The notes below the pieces were generated by a model. It saw only the letters and a list, made by a program, of their open reading frames with translations. It was not told where the DNA came from and did no database searches. From Giesbergeria sp. (lineage in GTDB: Bacteria; Pseudomonadota; Gammaproteobacteria; Burkholderiales; Burkholderiaceae_C), in contig JAUYGP010000655.1 of the NCBI GenBank assembly GCA_030690515.1, forward strand, positions 1 through 6,153: a DNA stretch of 6,153 bases. The letters are read 5' to 3'. How positions within the stretch are numbered: the first letter of the stretch is position 1; every line of letters begins with the position of its first letter. Position numbers and translations under genes: made by a program. Of this stretch, positions 1-5,804 are shown one piece after another.

Positions 1-224
1 GCATGGCCAGGAACTTCAATGCGCAGGACCAGGCGTTGAGCGAGCAGATCCGCACCAGCCTGAGCAAGGTTTTCTCCGAGGACCTCCAGATGCTGGAGAT
101 GCAGCAGCAGAACCTGGAGCGCAACGCCGGGCGCAAGCTACTGAGCCTGAACATCGATGGCGGTGGCGTGCAAGCCCGCCGCATCATCGATCGGTTGCTG
201 GTTGCGGAAAAATCCGCTGCCTGA
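1..224 (+). CDS. Rieske-type aromatic ring-hydroxylating oxygenase, large subunit (C-terminal fragment)
   Basis: Only the last ~73 codons are in the window; the gene begins upstream, and the ATG at base 3 is probably an internal methionine. The visible tail contains a helix-rich stretch (EDLQMLEMQQQNLERN) followed by LLSLNIDGGGVQARRIIDRL. From family knowledge this is the usual C-terminal end of the catalytic domain in VanA/phthalate-dioxygenase-like oxygenase large subunits. Such enzymes receive electrons from a reductase through a Rieske 2Fe-2S centre and use mononuclear iron to hydroxylate or O-demethylate aromatic acids in the cytoplasm. The Rieske cluster and iron ligands lie outside the window, so activity cannot be judged. 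The stop is 34 bases before the binding-protein gene on the same strand, so the two are probably cotranscribed. The substrate is unknown. I am fairly sure of the family and unsure of the subfamily. Confidence 0.8.
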   Translation, partial: MARNFNAQDQALSEQIRTSLSKVFSEDLQMLEMQQQNLERNAGRKLLSLNIDGGGVQARRIIDRLLVAEKSAA

Positions 225-247
225 TGTTTTCCCGATCCCACCACAAC

Positions 248-252
248 AGGAG
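248..252 (+). promoter_or_regulatory. Ribosome binding site of the substrate-binding protein gene
   Basis: AGGAG lies 6 bases upstream of the ATG at 259. It supports that start over the in-frame GTG at 157, which would add 34 residues ahead of a well-formed signal peptide and overlap the preceding oxygenase gene. Confidence 0.75.
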
Positions 253-258
253 ACACAG

Positions 259-1446
259 ATGAACTCACGGCGCTTTGTTTTGACACGAGGAGCCGCGCTG
301 ATCGGCGCGGCCTCCAGCGGCATTTTGTTGCCCCGGTGGGCGCAGGCGCAAGCCAGCAATCTGCGGGTTGGCCTGATGCTGCCGTTCACAGGTACCTTTG
401 CCCAGCCCGGTATCGCCGTCGAAAACGGCTTCCGGCTGGCGCTGGCGCAAAACGGCGGCAAGCTCGGTGGCCGCGAGGTGGAGTTCTTCAAGGTCGATGA
501 CGAATCCAATCCGGCCAAGGGCATCGAGAACGCGACCCGCCTGGTAATGCGTGACAAGGTCGACGTGCTGGTGGGTTCGGTGCACTCGGGCGTGCAGATG
601 GGCATTCACAAGGTCGCACGCGATACAGGAGTTCTCAACATCATTCCCAATGCCGGCGTGCACGTGGCCACCCGGGCCCAGTGTGCGCCCAATGTGTTTC
701 GAACCAGCTTCACCAACGCCCAGCCTACCCTGGCTTTGGGCAAGGCCATGGTCGACCGAGGCCACAAGAAGGCGGTGTGGATCACCTGGAACTACGCCGC
801 AGGCGACGAGGCCTTTGAGGGTTTCGAAAAGAGCTACACCGAAGCCGGTGGCACCATCATCAAGAAGCTCGGCCTGCCCTTTCCCAACGTGGAGTTTCAG
901 TCGCTGTTGACCGAGATTGCGTCTTACAAGCCCGACGCCGTGGCTTGCTTCTTCGCCGGTGGCGGTGCAGCCAAGTTCCTGCGCGACTACGCTGCGGCCG
1001 GCCTGAACAAGACGATCCCACTGTACGGCTCGGGCTTCCTGACCGAGGGCGTGCTCGATGCAGCAGGAGAAGCTGCCGAGGGCGTTCTCACCACGCTGCA
1101 CTACAGCGACTCGCTGGATATCCCGCGCAACAAGCAGTTCCGCCTCGACTATGTAAAGGCGTTCAAGGCGCAGCCCGATGTGTATGCCGTTCAGGGATAC
1201 GACGCGGGCTTGCTGCTCGTCAAGGGTGCCAACGCAGTCAAAGGCGACTTGTCGAACAAACCGGCACTGTACGCAGCGCTGGAAGGCGCCACCATCGACA
1301 GTCCGCGCGGGAAATGGACCATGAGCAAGGCCCACAACCCGATCCAGGACATCTACCTGCGCCAGGTGGTCAACAAGGACAACAAGGTGATCGGCATTGC
1401 TCAGAAGGCTGTGGCCGATCCCGCCACGGGTTGCCGCATGGGTTGA
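259..1446 (+). CDS. Periplasmic substrate-binding protein of a Liv/HAAT-type ABC importer, probably for an aromatic acid
   Basis: 395 residues, a normal length for the type I periplasmic binding proteins of branched-chain amino acid type importers (Peripla_BP_6 fold). It would capture the ligand in the periplasm and deliver it to the LivH/LivM permease. The N-terminus MNSRRFVLTRGAALIGAASS, ending in RWAQAQA, is a signal peptide with a twin-arginine-like SRRFVL start; cleavage is likely near residues 30-32. The mature protein opens with LRVGLMLPFTGTFAQPG (about 35-51), the usual first strand and ligand loop. The stretch PNVEFQSLLTEI through FFAGGGAAKFLRDYAAAGL (209-249) resembles binding proteins found beside aromatic catabolism genes. 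C142 and C392 are the only cysteines in the mature part apart from C230. The start is supported by AGGAG 6 bases upstream. It sits between a Rieske oxygenase gene and the permease genes, so an aromatic carboxylate ligand is inferred; a branched-chain amino acid cannot be excluded. Confidence 0.9.
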   Translation: MNSRRFVLTRGAALIGAASSGILLPRWAQAQASNLRVGLMLPFTGTFAQPGIAVENGFRLALAQNGGKLGGREVEFFKVDDESNPAKGIENATRLVMRDKVDVLVGSVHSGVQMGIHKVARDTGVLNIIPNAGVHVATRAQCAPNVFRTSFTNAQPTLALGKAMVDRGHKKAVWITWNYAAGDEAFEGFEKSYTEAGGTIIKKLGLPFPNVEFQSLLTEIASYKPDAVACFFAGGGAAKFLRDYAAAGLNKTIPLYGSGFLTEGVLDAAGEAAEGVLTTLHYSDSLDIPRNKQFRLDYVKAFKAQPDVYAVQGYDAGLLLVKGANAVKGDLSNKPALYAALEGATIDSPRGKWTMSKAHNPIQDIYLRQVVNKDNKVIGIAQKAVADPATGCRMG

Positions 1447-1471
1447 GTCTTTCGCGCCCCGGTTGTCCTCC

Positions 1472-1516
1472 AGCGGCGGAGTTCGTCCAAAAGATGTTCC
1501 GCCGCTTTTCTTCGTC
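1472..1516 (+). terminator. GC-rich hairpin with T-rich tail between binding-protein and permease genes (attenuator or partial terminator)
   Basis: AGCGGCGGA (1472-1480) and TCCGCCGCT (1498-1506) are perfect 9-base inverted arms around a 17-base loop. They are followed at once by a T-rich run (TTTTCTTCG and further T tracts to about 1524). The shape fits a Rho-independent terminator, though the loop is long. As the downstream livHMGF genes are on the same strand with no obvious promoter of their own, partial read-through is inferred. That would give more binding protein than membrane subunits; the hairpin may also protect the upstream mRNA from 3' decay. Confidence 0.6.
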
Positions 1517-1533
1517 CTTTTGTTCCTTAACTC

Positions 1534-2397
1534 ATGGATTTCGCCAACTTCCTCATCCAGTTGCTCAACAGCCTGCAATACGGCCTGTTGCTGTTCATGC
1601 TGGCCGCGGGCCTCACGCTGGTCTTCGGGATCATGGGTGTGGTCAATCTGGCACACGGCAGCTTCTACATGCTGGGTGCCTACCTCGCGTGGTTCCTCGT
1701 TGGCCAGCTGGACAGCCTGGTGCTCGCGATCGTGCTGGGCACGGTGATCGCCGTGGCGCTGGGCTGGCTGCTGGAGTGGACCTTGTTCCGGCACTTCTAC
1801 CACCGCGACCACCTCGACCAGGTGCTGCTCACCTTCGGCCTGATTTACATCTTTGAAGAGGTGCGCTCCATCCTCTGGGGCGACGACGTGCATGCGGTGC
1901 AGGTGCCCGAGGTGCTGAACTGGTCGATCCCGCTGACCGAAAACCTCTCCTACCCGGTGTACCGGCTGGTGATGTCGGGCGTGTGCATTGCGCTCGCGCT
2001 CGCGCTGTACTTGCTGATCTCCAAAACACGCCTTGGCATGAAGATCCGCGCCGGTGCATTCAACCGCGAAATGACCGAGTCGCTGGGCATCAATATCCGC
2101 CTGATCCACGGCGTGGTGTTCGCGCTGGGCGTGGCGCTGGCCGCCATCGCCGGCATGATCGCTTCGCCGATTGCCAGCGTCTACCCCGGCATGGGCAGCT
2201 CGGTGCTGATCATGTGTTTCGTGGTGGTGGTCATTGGTGGCATCGGCTCGGTGCGCGGTGCGCTTGTGGCCGCCCTGCTCGTGGGCCTGGTGGACACCTT
2301 CGGCAAGGTGCTGGTGCCGCAGATCGCCGGCATGGCGGTCTACATGTTGATGGCACTCGTGCTGCTCTACAAGCCCGAAGGGCTCTTCAAACAATGA
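1534..2397 (+). CDS. livH: Branched-chain amino acid type ABC importer permease, LivH family
   Basis: 287 residues, typical for LivH, one of the two inner-membrane subunits that form the channel with LivM. The hydrophobic profile suggests about eight membrane segments. Family hallmarks seen are FGIMGVVNLAHGSFYMLGAY (31-50), the cytoplasmic coupling loop TRLGMKIRAGAFNREMTESL (165-184), and VVVIGGIGSVRGALVAALLV (231-250), with a C-terminal YKPEGLF that is common in the family. The start is fixed by an in-frame TAA at 1528-1530, two codons upstream; any later start would remove much of the first membrane segment. Unusually, no Shine-Dalgarno sequence precedes it, only a pyrimidine-rich tract. 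The stop overlaps the next start as ATGA, implying translational coupling to livM. The symbol denotes family membership; substrate is probably aromatic rather than leucine, inferred from the flanking oxygenases. Confidence 0.93.
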   Translation: MDFANFLIQLLNSLQYGLLLFMLAAGLTLVFGIMGVVNLAHGSFYMLGAYLAWFLVGQLDSLVLAIVLGTVIAVALGWLLEWTLFRHFYHRDHLDQVLLTFGLIYIFEEVRSILWGDDVHAVQVPEVLNWSIPLTENLSYPVYRLVMSGVCIALALALYLLISKTRLGMKIRAGAFNREMTESLGINIRLIHGVVFALGVALAAIAGMIASPIASVYPGMGSSVLIMCFVVVVIGGIGSVRGALVAALLVGLVDTFGKVLVPQIAGMAVYMLMALVLLYKPEGLFKQ

Positions 2398-3386
2398 GTT
2401 CTCCGAAAGCCCAACTTGAGAAGCTGCCGCGCAGCATCCAGGCCATCCTGGTGCTGGGTGCCATCGCACTCGCCGCATTTCCGCTCATTCCCCTGACCGG
2501 TGGCGACTTCTACCTTCAGATGCTCTCGCAGATGATGATCCTGGCGATCTTCGCCATGAGCCTGGACCTGCTGCAGGGTGTGAGCGGCCTGGTGTCGCTC
2601 GGCCACGCGGCCTACTTTGGTCTGGCCGGTTACGCGCTGGCGTACCTCACGCCGGCCGACACACCGATCAGCCTGTGGTGGGCCCTGCCCGCCTCGGCGC
2701 TCGGCGCCGGTTTGGCTGCGCTCATCATCGGCTTCTTCGTGGTGCGCACCCACGGCATCTACTTCATCATGGTCACGATGGCGTTCGCGCAGATGGTGTT
2801 CTTCCTGTTCTTCGACAACAAGGCGCTCGGTGGCTCCGACGGTGTCTATGTGAACTTCCGGCCCGACGCCTCGGTATTCGGCTGGACCGGCATCGACCTG
2901 GAAAACAAGACCACCTTCTACTACTTCACGCTGCTGCTGCTGGTGCTGGTGTACGCCTTCCTGCGCCGGCTGTTGTTCTCGCCGTTTGGCCGTGTGCTCG
3001 CCGGCATTCGCGTGAACGAGCACCGCATGCGCGCGGTGGGCTACGGCACCTTCGGCTACAAGCTCGCGGCCTTCACGTTGGCCGGTGCATTGGCCGGTGT
3101 GGCGGGCTTTCTGTGGGCCGCGCAGACCGGTTATGTGAACCCCGAGCTGATGGGTTTTCACATGAGCGCACACGCCATCATGATGGTCATCCTCGGCGGC
3201 ATGGGCAACTTCGCCGGGGCCATCGTGGGCGCCTTCGCGTTCGAATACGTGATGCACTTCTTCAAGGACGTCACCAAACACTGGCAACTGCTGATGGGCA
3301 CGTTCATCGTGCTGGTGGTGGTGCTTGCGCCGCGCGGGTTGCTGGGCTTGGTGGAACGCTTCACCGGGAAGCGGGGTGCGCCGTGA
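2394..3386 (+). CDS. livM: Branched-chain amino acid type ABC importer permease, LivM family
   Basis: 330 residues, normal for LivM, the second channel subunit of the importer in the inner membrane. About eight to ten hydrophobic segments are visible. Family signatures are GLVSLGHAAYFGLAGYALAY (65-84), RTHGIYFIMVTMAFAQMVFF (118-137), LGGSDGV (145-151), the coupling loop FSPFGRVLAGIRVNEHRMRA (195-214) and VILGGMGNFAGAIVGA (265-280). The last part ends in APRGLLGLVERF, as is common for the family. The ATG overlaps the livH stop by four bases (ATGA), and no strong ribosome binding site is seen, so translation probably depends on ribosomes finishing livH. Its own stop overlaps the livG GTG start. 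No truncation or frameshift is seen. Substrate is inferred with the whole cluster to be an aromatic acid. Confidence 0.93.
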   Translation: MSSPKAQLEKLPRSIQAILVLGAIALAAFPLIPLTGGDFYLQMLSQMMILAIFAMSLDLLQGVSGLVSLGHAAYFGLAGYALAYLTPADTPISLWWALPASALGAGLAALIIGFFVVRTHGIYFIMVTMAFAQMVFFLFFDNKALGGSDGVYVNFRPDASVFGWTGIDLENKTTFYYFTLLLLVLVYAFLRRLLFSPFGRVLAGIRVNEHRMRAVGYGTFGYKLAAFTLAGALAGVAGFLWAAQTGYVNPELMGFHMSAHAIMMVILGGMGNFAGAIVGAFAFEYVMHFFKDVTKHWQLLMGTFIVLVVVLAPRGLLGLVERFTGKRGAP

Positions 3387-4144
3387 GCGAACTTCTTCTG
3401 TCGGCCCACAACCTCACCAAGCGCTTCGGCGGACTGGCGGCTGTCAACGACGTGTCGGTCGACCTCCACCGCGGTCGCATCCACGCGGTGATCGGCCCCA
3501 ACGGCGCGGGCAAGTCCACGCTGACCAACCTGCTCTCGGGCGACCTGCCACCCACCTCGGGTCGCATCACGCTCAACGGCGTGGAGACCGCCGGCAGAAG
3601 CCCCGAGAAAATCTCGCGCCTGGGCCTGGGCCGCAGCTACCAGAAGACCAACATCTTCCTGCCCTTCACCGTGTGGGACAACGTGCGCCTGGCCGCGCAA
3701 TCGCGCGAGCGGCACGCGCCGTGGAACCCGTTGCGCTGGGTGTCCTCGGCCAGCGCCATGGGTTCGGTCAACCAGCGCTGCGAACGCGCGCTCGAACTCG
3801 CGGGCCTCAAAAGCCGCGCCAGCATGGTGGCGGGCACCACCAGCCACGGCGAACAGCGGCAGCTGGAGATCGCCATGACGCTGGCCACCGAGCCCACCGT
3901 GTTGCTGCTGGACGAACCCTTGGCCGGCATGGGTCAGGCCGAGGCCGAGAGCATGATCGCGCTGCTGCTGCGTTTGAAAAAAGACCACGCGATCATGCTG
4001 GTGGAACACGACATGGACGCCGTCTTCACGCTCGCCGACCAGCTCACCGTGATGGTGAACGGCCAGGTGATCGCCAGCGGCACGCCCGCGCAGGTGCGCG
4101 CCGATGCTTCCGTGCAGGCAGCCTATCTGGGTGAGGAACACTGA
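3383..4144 (+). CDS. livG: ABC importer ATP-binding protein, LivG family
   Basis: 253 residues from a GTG start, the normal LivG size; one of two cytoplasmic ATPases that power the permease. Motifs in order: Walker A GPNGAGKST (38-46), Q-loop with Q87 in RSYQKTN, ABC signature in the form SHGEQRQ (154-160), Walker B VLLLDEP with D177 and catalytic E178, and H-switch H209 in VEHDMD. All key catalytic residues are present. The C-terminal tail (VQAAYLGEEH) is of the LivG type. The GTG start lies in a GTGA overlap with the livM stop, which makes coupling likely; the first residues (SELLLSAHNLTKRFGG) match the usual LivG beginning, and no better start is nearby. The signature begins SHG rather than the commoner LSxG, a mild variant. 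Together with LivF it forms the nucleotide-binding heterodimer. Confidence 0.93.
   Translation: MSELLLSAHNLTKRFGGLAAVNDVSVDLHRGRIHAVIGPNGAGKSTLTNLLSGDLPPTSGRITLNGVETAGRSPEKISRLGLGRSYQKTNIFLPFTVWDNVRLAAQSRERHAPWNPLRWVSSASAMGSVNQRCERALELAGLKSRASMVAGTTSHGEQRQLEIAMTLATEPTVLLLDEPLAGMGQAEAESMIALLLRLKKDHAIMLVEHDMDAVFTLADQLTVMVNGQVIASGTPAQVRADASVQAAYLGEEH
4133..4137 (+). promoter_or_regulatory. Ribosome binding site of livF
   Basis: GAGGA sits 6 bases before the livF ATG, inside the last codons of livG. It is the clearest internal Shine-Dalgarno in the transporter operon and supports the ATG at 4144. Confidence 0.65.
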
Positions 4145-4866
4145 TGAGCGCATCGACCAACGCATTGGTTGAGGCCAAGGGCCTGAACACCCACTACGGC
4201 GCCAGCCACATCCTGCGCGGCATCGACTTCACCGTCGGCCAGGGCCAGACCATCGGCCTGATGGGCCGCAACGGCATGGGCAAGTCCACGCTGCTCAAAT
4301 CCATCATGGGCATCGTCAAACCCAGTGGGGGCAAAGTGCACGTGAAGGGCCGCGACATGACCGGCGCACCCACCTTCGAGATCGCACGCCAGGGCCTGGC
4401 CTACGTGCCCGAAGGCCGCGGCATCTTCGGGAACCTGAGCGTCAAGGAAAACCTGGTGATGTCGGCCCGCCCCGGCACCCGGGGTCAGCGCGAATGGACG
4501 TACGACCGCGTGCTGGAAACCTTCCCGCGCCTGGCCGAACGCCTGAACCACGGTGGGCAGCAACTCAGCGGCGGCGAGCAGCAGATGCTCACCATCGGCC
4601 GTGCGCTCATGACCAACCCCGACCTGCTCATCCTCGACGAAGCCACGGAAGGCCTTGCGCCCCTGATCGCGCGCGAAATCTGGCGCATCTGCGGCCTGAT
4701 CCGCGAAAGCGGCATCAGCAGCATCATCGTGGACAAGAACTGGAAACACGTCACCCAGATCACCGACCGCAACGTGATCCTGGTCAAGGGCGAGGTGGTT
4801 TTTGAAGGCAGTTCCGAAGAGCTCCTGTCGAAGCCCGAACTGCTGGAGCAGCACTTGGGTGTATGA
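4144..4866 (+). CDS. livF: ABC importer ATP-binding protein, LivF family
   Basis: 240 residues, normal for LivF, the second cytoplasmic ATPase of the importer. Motifs are Walker A GRNGMGKST (41-49), the LivF-typical YVPEGRGIF (87-95) in place of a classical Q-loop, signature LSGGEQQ (141-147), and Walker B LLILDEATEGLAP with D165 and E166. At the H-switch position the protein reads IIVDKNWKHV (194-203). The E. coli LivF paralogue reads VEQN here and LivG proteins have VEH, so the usual histidine position holds a lysine. This suggests a specialised, asymmetric second ATP site, which is an inference. The ATG overlaps the livG stop (TGATG), with GAGGA 6 bases upstream. It is the last transporter gene; the convergent iclR stop is 36 bases away, and no convincing terminator hairpin was seen between them. 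Confidence 0.92.
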   Translation: MSASTNALVEAKGLNTHYGASHILRGIDFTVGQGQTIGLMGRNGMGKSTLLKSIMGIVKPSGGKVHVKGRDMTGAPTFEIARQGLAYVPEGRGIFGNLSVKENLVMSARPGTRGQREWTYDRVLETFPRLAERLNHGGQQLSGGEQQMLTIGRALMTNPDLLILDEATEGLAPLIAREIWRICGLIRESGISSIIVDKNWKHVTQITDRNVILVKGEVVFEGSSEELLSKPELLEQHLGV

Positions 4867-4902
4867 GAATCAGTGTCGCCCCGGCCGGCCCCTTGAAGCT
4901 AG

Positions 4903-5652
4903 CTAGCGCTGCCCAAGTGCTTGCGAGAGTTTCCGTGCTTCTTCCTTGAGGAGCGTAACAAATACGCTGACACGCGCTTGGTCCACGCGCACACCAGGAC
5001 CGAAAACGGCCAAAGACCCCATGACTTTGTCGTTCCCCAGAAAAAACGGCACAGCAACCGCCACCGCGCCCTGGATCAATTCGTCCCGGCTTATCGCATA
5101 CCCCTGTTCCCGGATCTGCTGCAGCCTGTCGAGATAGGCCGATACATTGACGGTTTCTCCGCTCTTGTTCAGATAGCTTTCGGGTGTGGGAACATGGGCA
5201 AGGATGGCACGCCCGCTAGCGCCCAACGTCACGTCTTCCCGATAGCCCAAGCCGCGTTTGAAACTGAGCGGCTGTGCGCTGGGCAATTCGGCCACACAGA
5301 TTCGACTGTTGCCCTGGTGAACAAGCAAGGCAACAGTCTCGCCCGTCTGGTCCCACAAGCGGCGCAGCATCGGTTGCGCCAGGGTCGCTATGTCAAGACT
5401 GGAGCTCCACACGTGTGCAAGGTGCGCCACCGAGGGACCTAATTCGAAGCGCTGAGGATCACCGGACGACACGATGAACCCGCTGTGTTCCAGCGTGCGC
5501 AACAGCCTGTACAGGGTTGGACGGCTCAGGTCTACCCGCTTGAGCAGCTCACCCGCTGTCAGTTGGTGGTCGGTTGCCGTGAACGCCATGAGGATTTCCA
5601 GCGCTCTGTCCACGGCCCGGACACTCTCGCCCGGTTTTTCAGTTGGTCCCAT
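4903..5652 (-). CDS. IclR-family transcriptional regulator
   Basis: 249 residues from the chosen ATG, within the normal IclR range. An N-terminal winged helix-turn-helix spans about 10-72 (SVRAVDRALEILMAF, then recognition helix LSRPTLYRLLRTLEHSGF at 42-59). The C-terminal effector domain covers about 85-249, with LGASGRAILA (143-152) and the family stretch RDELIQGAVAVAVPFF (189-204) leading to GSLAVFGPGVR (212-222). IclR proteins bind palindromic DNA as dimers or tetramers and respond to small acids, often aromatic. The gene is divergent from the second oxygenase gene and convergent with livF. A GTG at 5692-5694 could add 14 residues, but it directly abuts a palindrome and lacks a ribosome binding site; the ATG has GGTGGAG close before it. 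It likely controls the neighbouring oxygenase and perhaps itself; effector unknown. Confidence 0.93.
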   Translation of the reverse strand: MGPTEKPGESVRAVDRALEILMAFTATDHQLTAGELLKRVDLSRPTLYRLLRTLEHSGFIVSSGDPQRFELGPSVAHLAHVWSSSLDIATLAQPMLRRLWDQTGETVALLVHQGNSRICVAELPSAQPLSFKRGLGYREDVTLGASGRAILAHVPTPESYLNKSGETVNVSAYLDRLQQIREQGYAISRDELIQGAVAVAVPFFLGNDKVMGSLAVFGPGVRVDQARVSVFVTLLKEEARKLSQALGQR

Positions 5653-5694
5653 AACTCCACCCAAGGTTGCACTTCTATCATGGTACCCGCCCAC

Positions 5695-5713
5695 CAGTCC
5701 ACTTGATGGACTG
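5695..5713. promoter_or_regulatory. Palindromic operator candidate O1
   Basis: Perfect inverted repeat with 7-base arms CAGTCCA and TGGACTG around the spacer CTTGA. It lies 42 bases before the chosen iclR ATG and about 56 bases upstream of the predicted oxygenase transcription start. Its position between the two divergent genes, and a second site of the same design at 5741, make it a likely IclR binding site, possibly for autoregulation. Confidence 0.65.
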
Positions 5714-5725
5714 ACTATTCAAAAC

Positions 5726-5753
5726 TTGACAGAGCTCAATCGGTCCGTAAAAT
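5726..5753 (+). promoter_or_regulatory. Sigma-70 type promoter for the second Rieske oxygenase gene
   Basis: TTGACA (5726-5731, a perfect -35) and TAAAAT (5748-5753, five of six -10 bases) are separated by 16 bases. Transcription would start near 5760, about 45 bases before the ATG at 5805. The surrounding 100 bases (5701-5800) are 42 percent GC, clearly lower than the flanking coding DNA. The -10 box is inside palindrome O2, implying that a protein bound there would block RNA polymerase. Confidence 0.7.
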
Positions 5754-5759
5754 GGACTG
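5741..5759. promoter_or_regulatory. Palindromic operator candidate O2 overlapping the -10 box
   Basis: CGGTCCG, spacer TAAAA, TGGACTG: the same 7-5-7 layout as O1, with an identical right arm and a left arm that differs from O1 at two of seven bases. Centre-to-centre distance to O1 is 46 bases. It covers the predicted -10 region and start point of the oxygenase promoter, which fits repression by the adjacent IclR protein in the absence of inducer. Confidence 0.6.
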
Positions 5760-5761
5760 TA

Positions 5762-5779
5762 ATGTCATACAGTGGACAT
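5762..5779. promoter_or_regulatory. Third, weaker operator-like box (O3)
   Basis: TGGACAT (5773-5779) repeats the TGGAC core exactly 20 bases downstream of the O2 right arm. With ATGTC at 5762-5766 it forms an imperfectly spaced inverted repeat (5-base arms, 8-base spacer). It lies just after the predicted transcription start and may be an auxiliary half-site. Chance occurrence is possible. Confidence 0.35.
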
Positions 5780-5792
5780 GCCGATCAATTTT

Positions 5793-5796
5793 GGAG
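5793..5796 (+). promoter_or_regulatory. Ribosome binding site of the second Rieske oxygenase gene
   Basis: GGAG is 8 bases ahead of the ATG at 5805 and favours that start over the in-frame ATG at 5778, which has only AGTGGA very close before it. Confidence 0.65.
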
Positions 5797-5804
5797 ACCT
5801 GTCT

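Noticed and set aside
265..2478. Long open frame of 737 codons on the minus strand opposite the binding-protein and permease genes
   Set aside because: It is a mirror of GC-rich codon use in the plus-strand genes. Its product is rich in His, Gln, Glu and Ala with no domain, while the plus-strand proteins are clear family members. Similar antisense frames at 2367-3287, 3158-4165 and 4123-4854 are rejected for the same reason.
4867..4902. Possible bidirectional terminator between livF and iclR
   Set aside because: The gap contains short self-complementary words (GGCCGGCC at 4883-4890 and GCTAGCTAGC at 4898-4907, the latter running into the iclR end), but no stem with a loop and no T-run on either strand. 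These words are also restriction-site-like, but they are ordinary in GC-rich DNA and not evidence of cloning.
4921..5442. Plus-strand open frame opposite iclR
   Set aside because: No recognisable motif, no ribosome binding site, and full overlap with a convincing IclR gene on the other strand.
5701..5740. A minus-strand promoter for iclR (TTGAGC at 5739-5734 with TAGTCA 16 bases on)
   Set aside because: The -10 match is too poor to call; no better pair was found, so the iclR start of transcription remains open.
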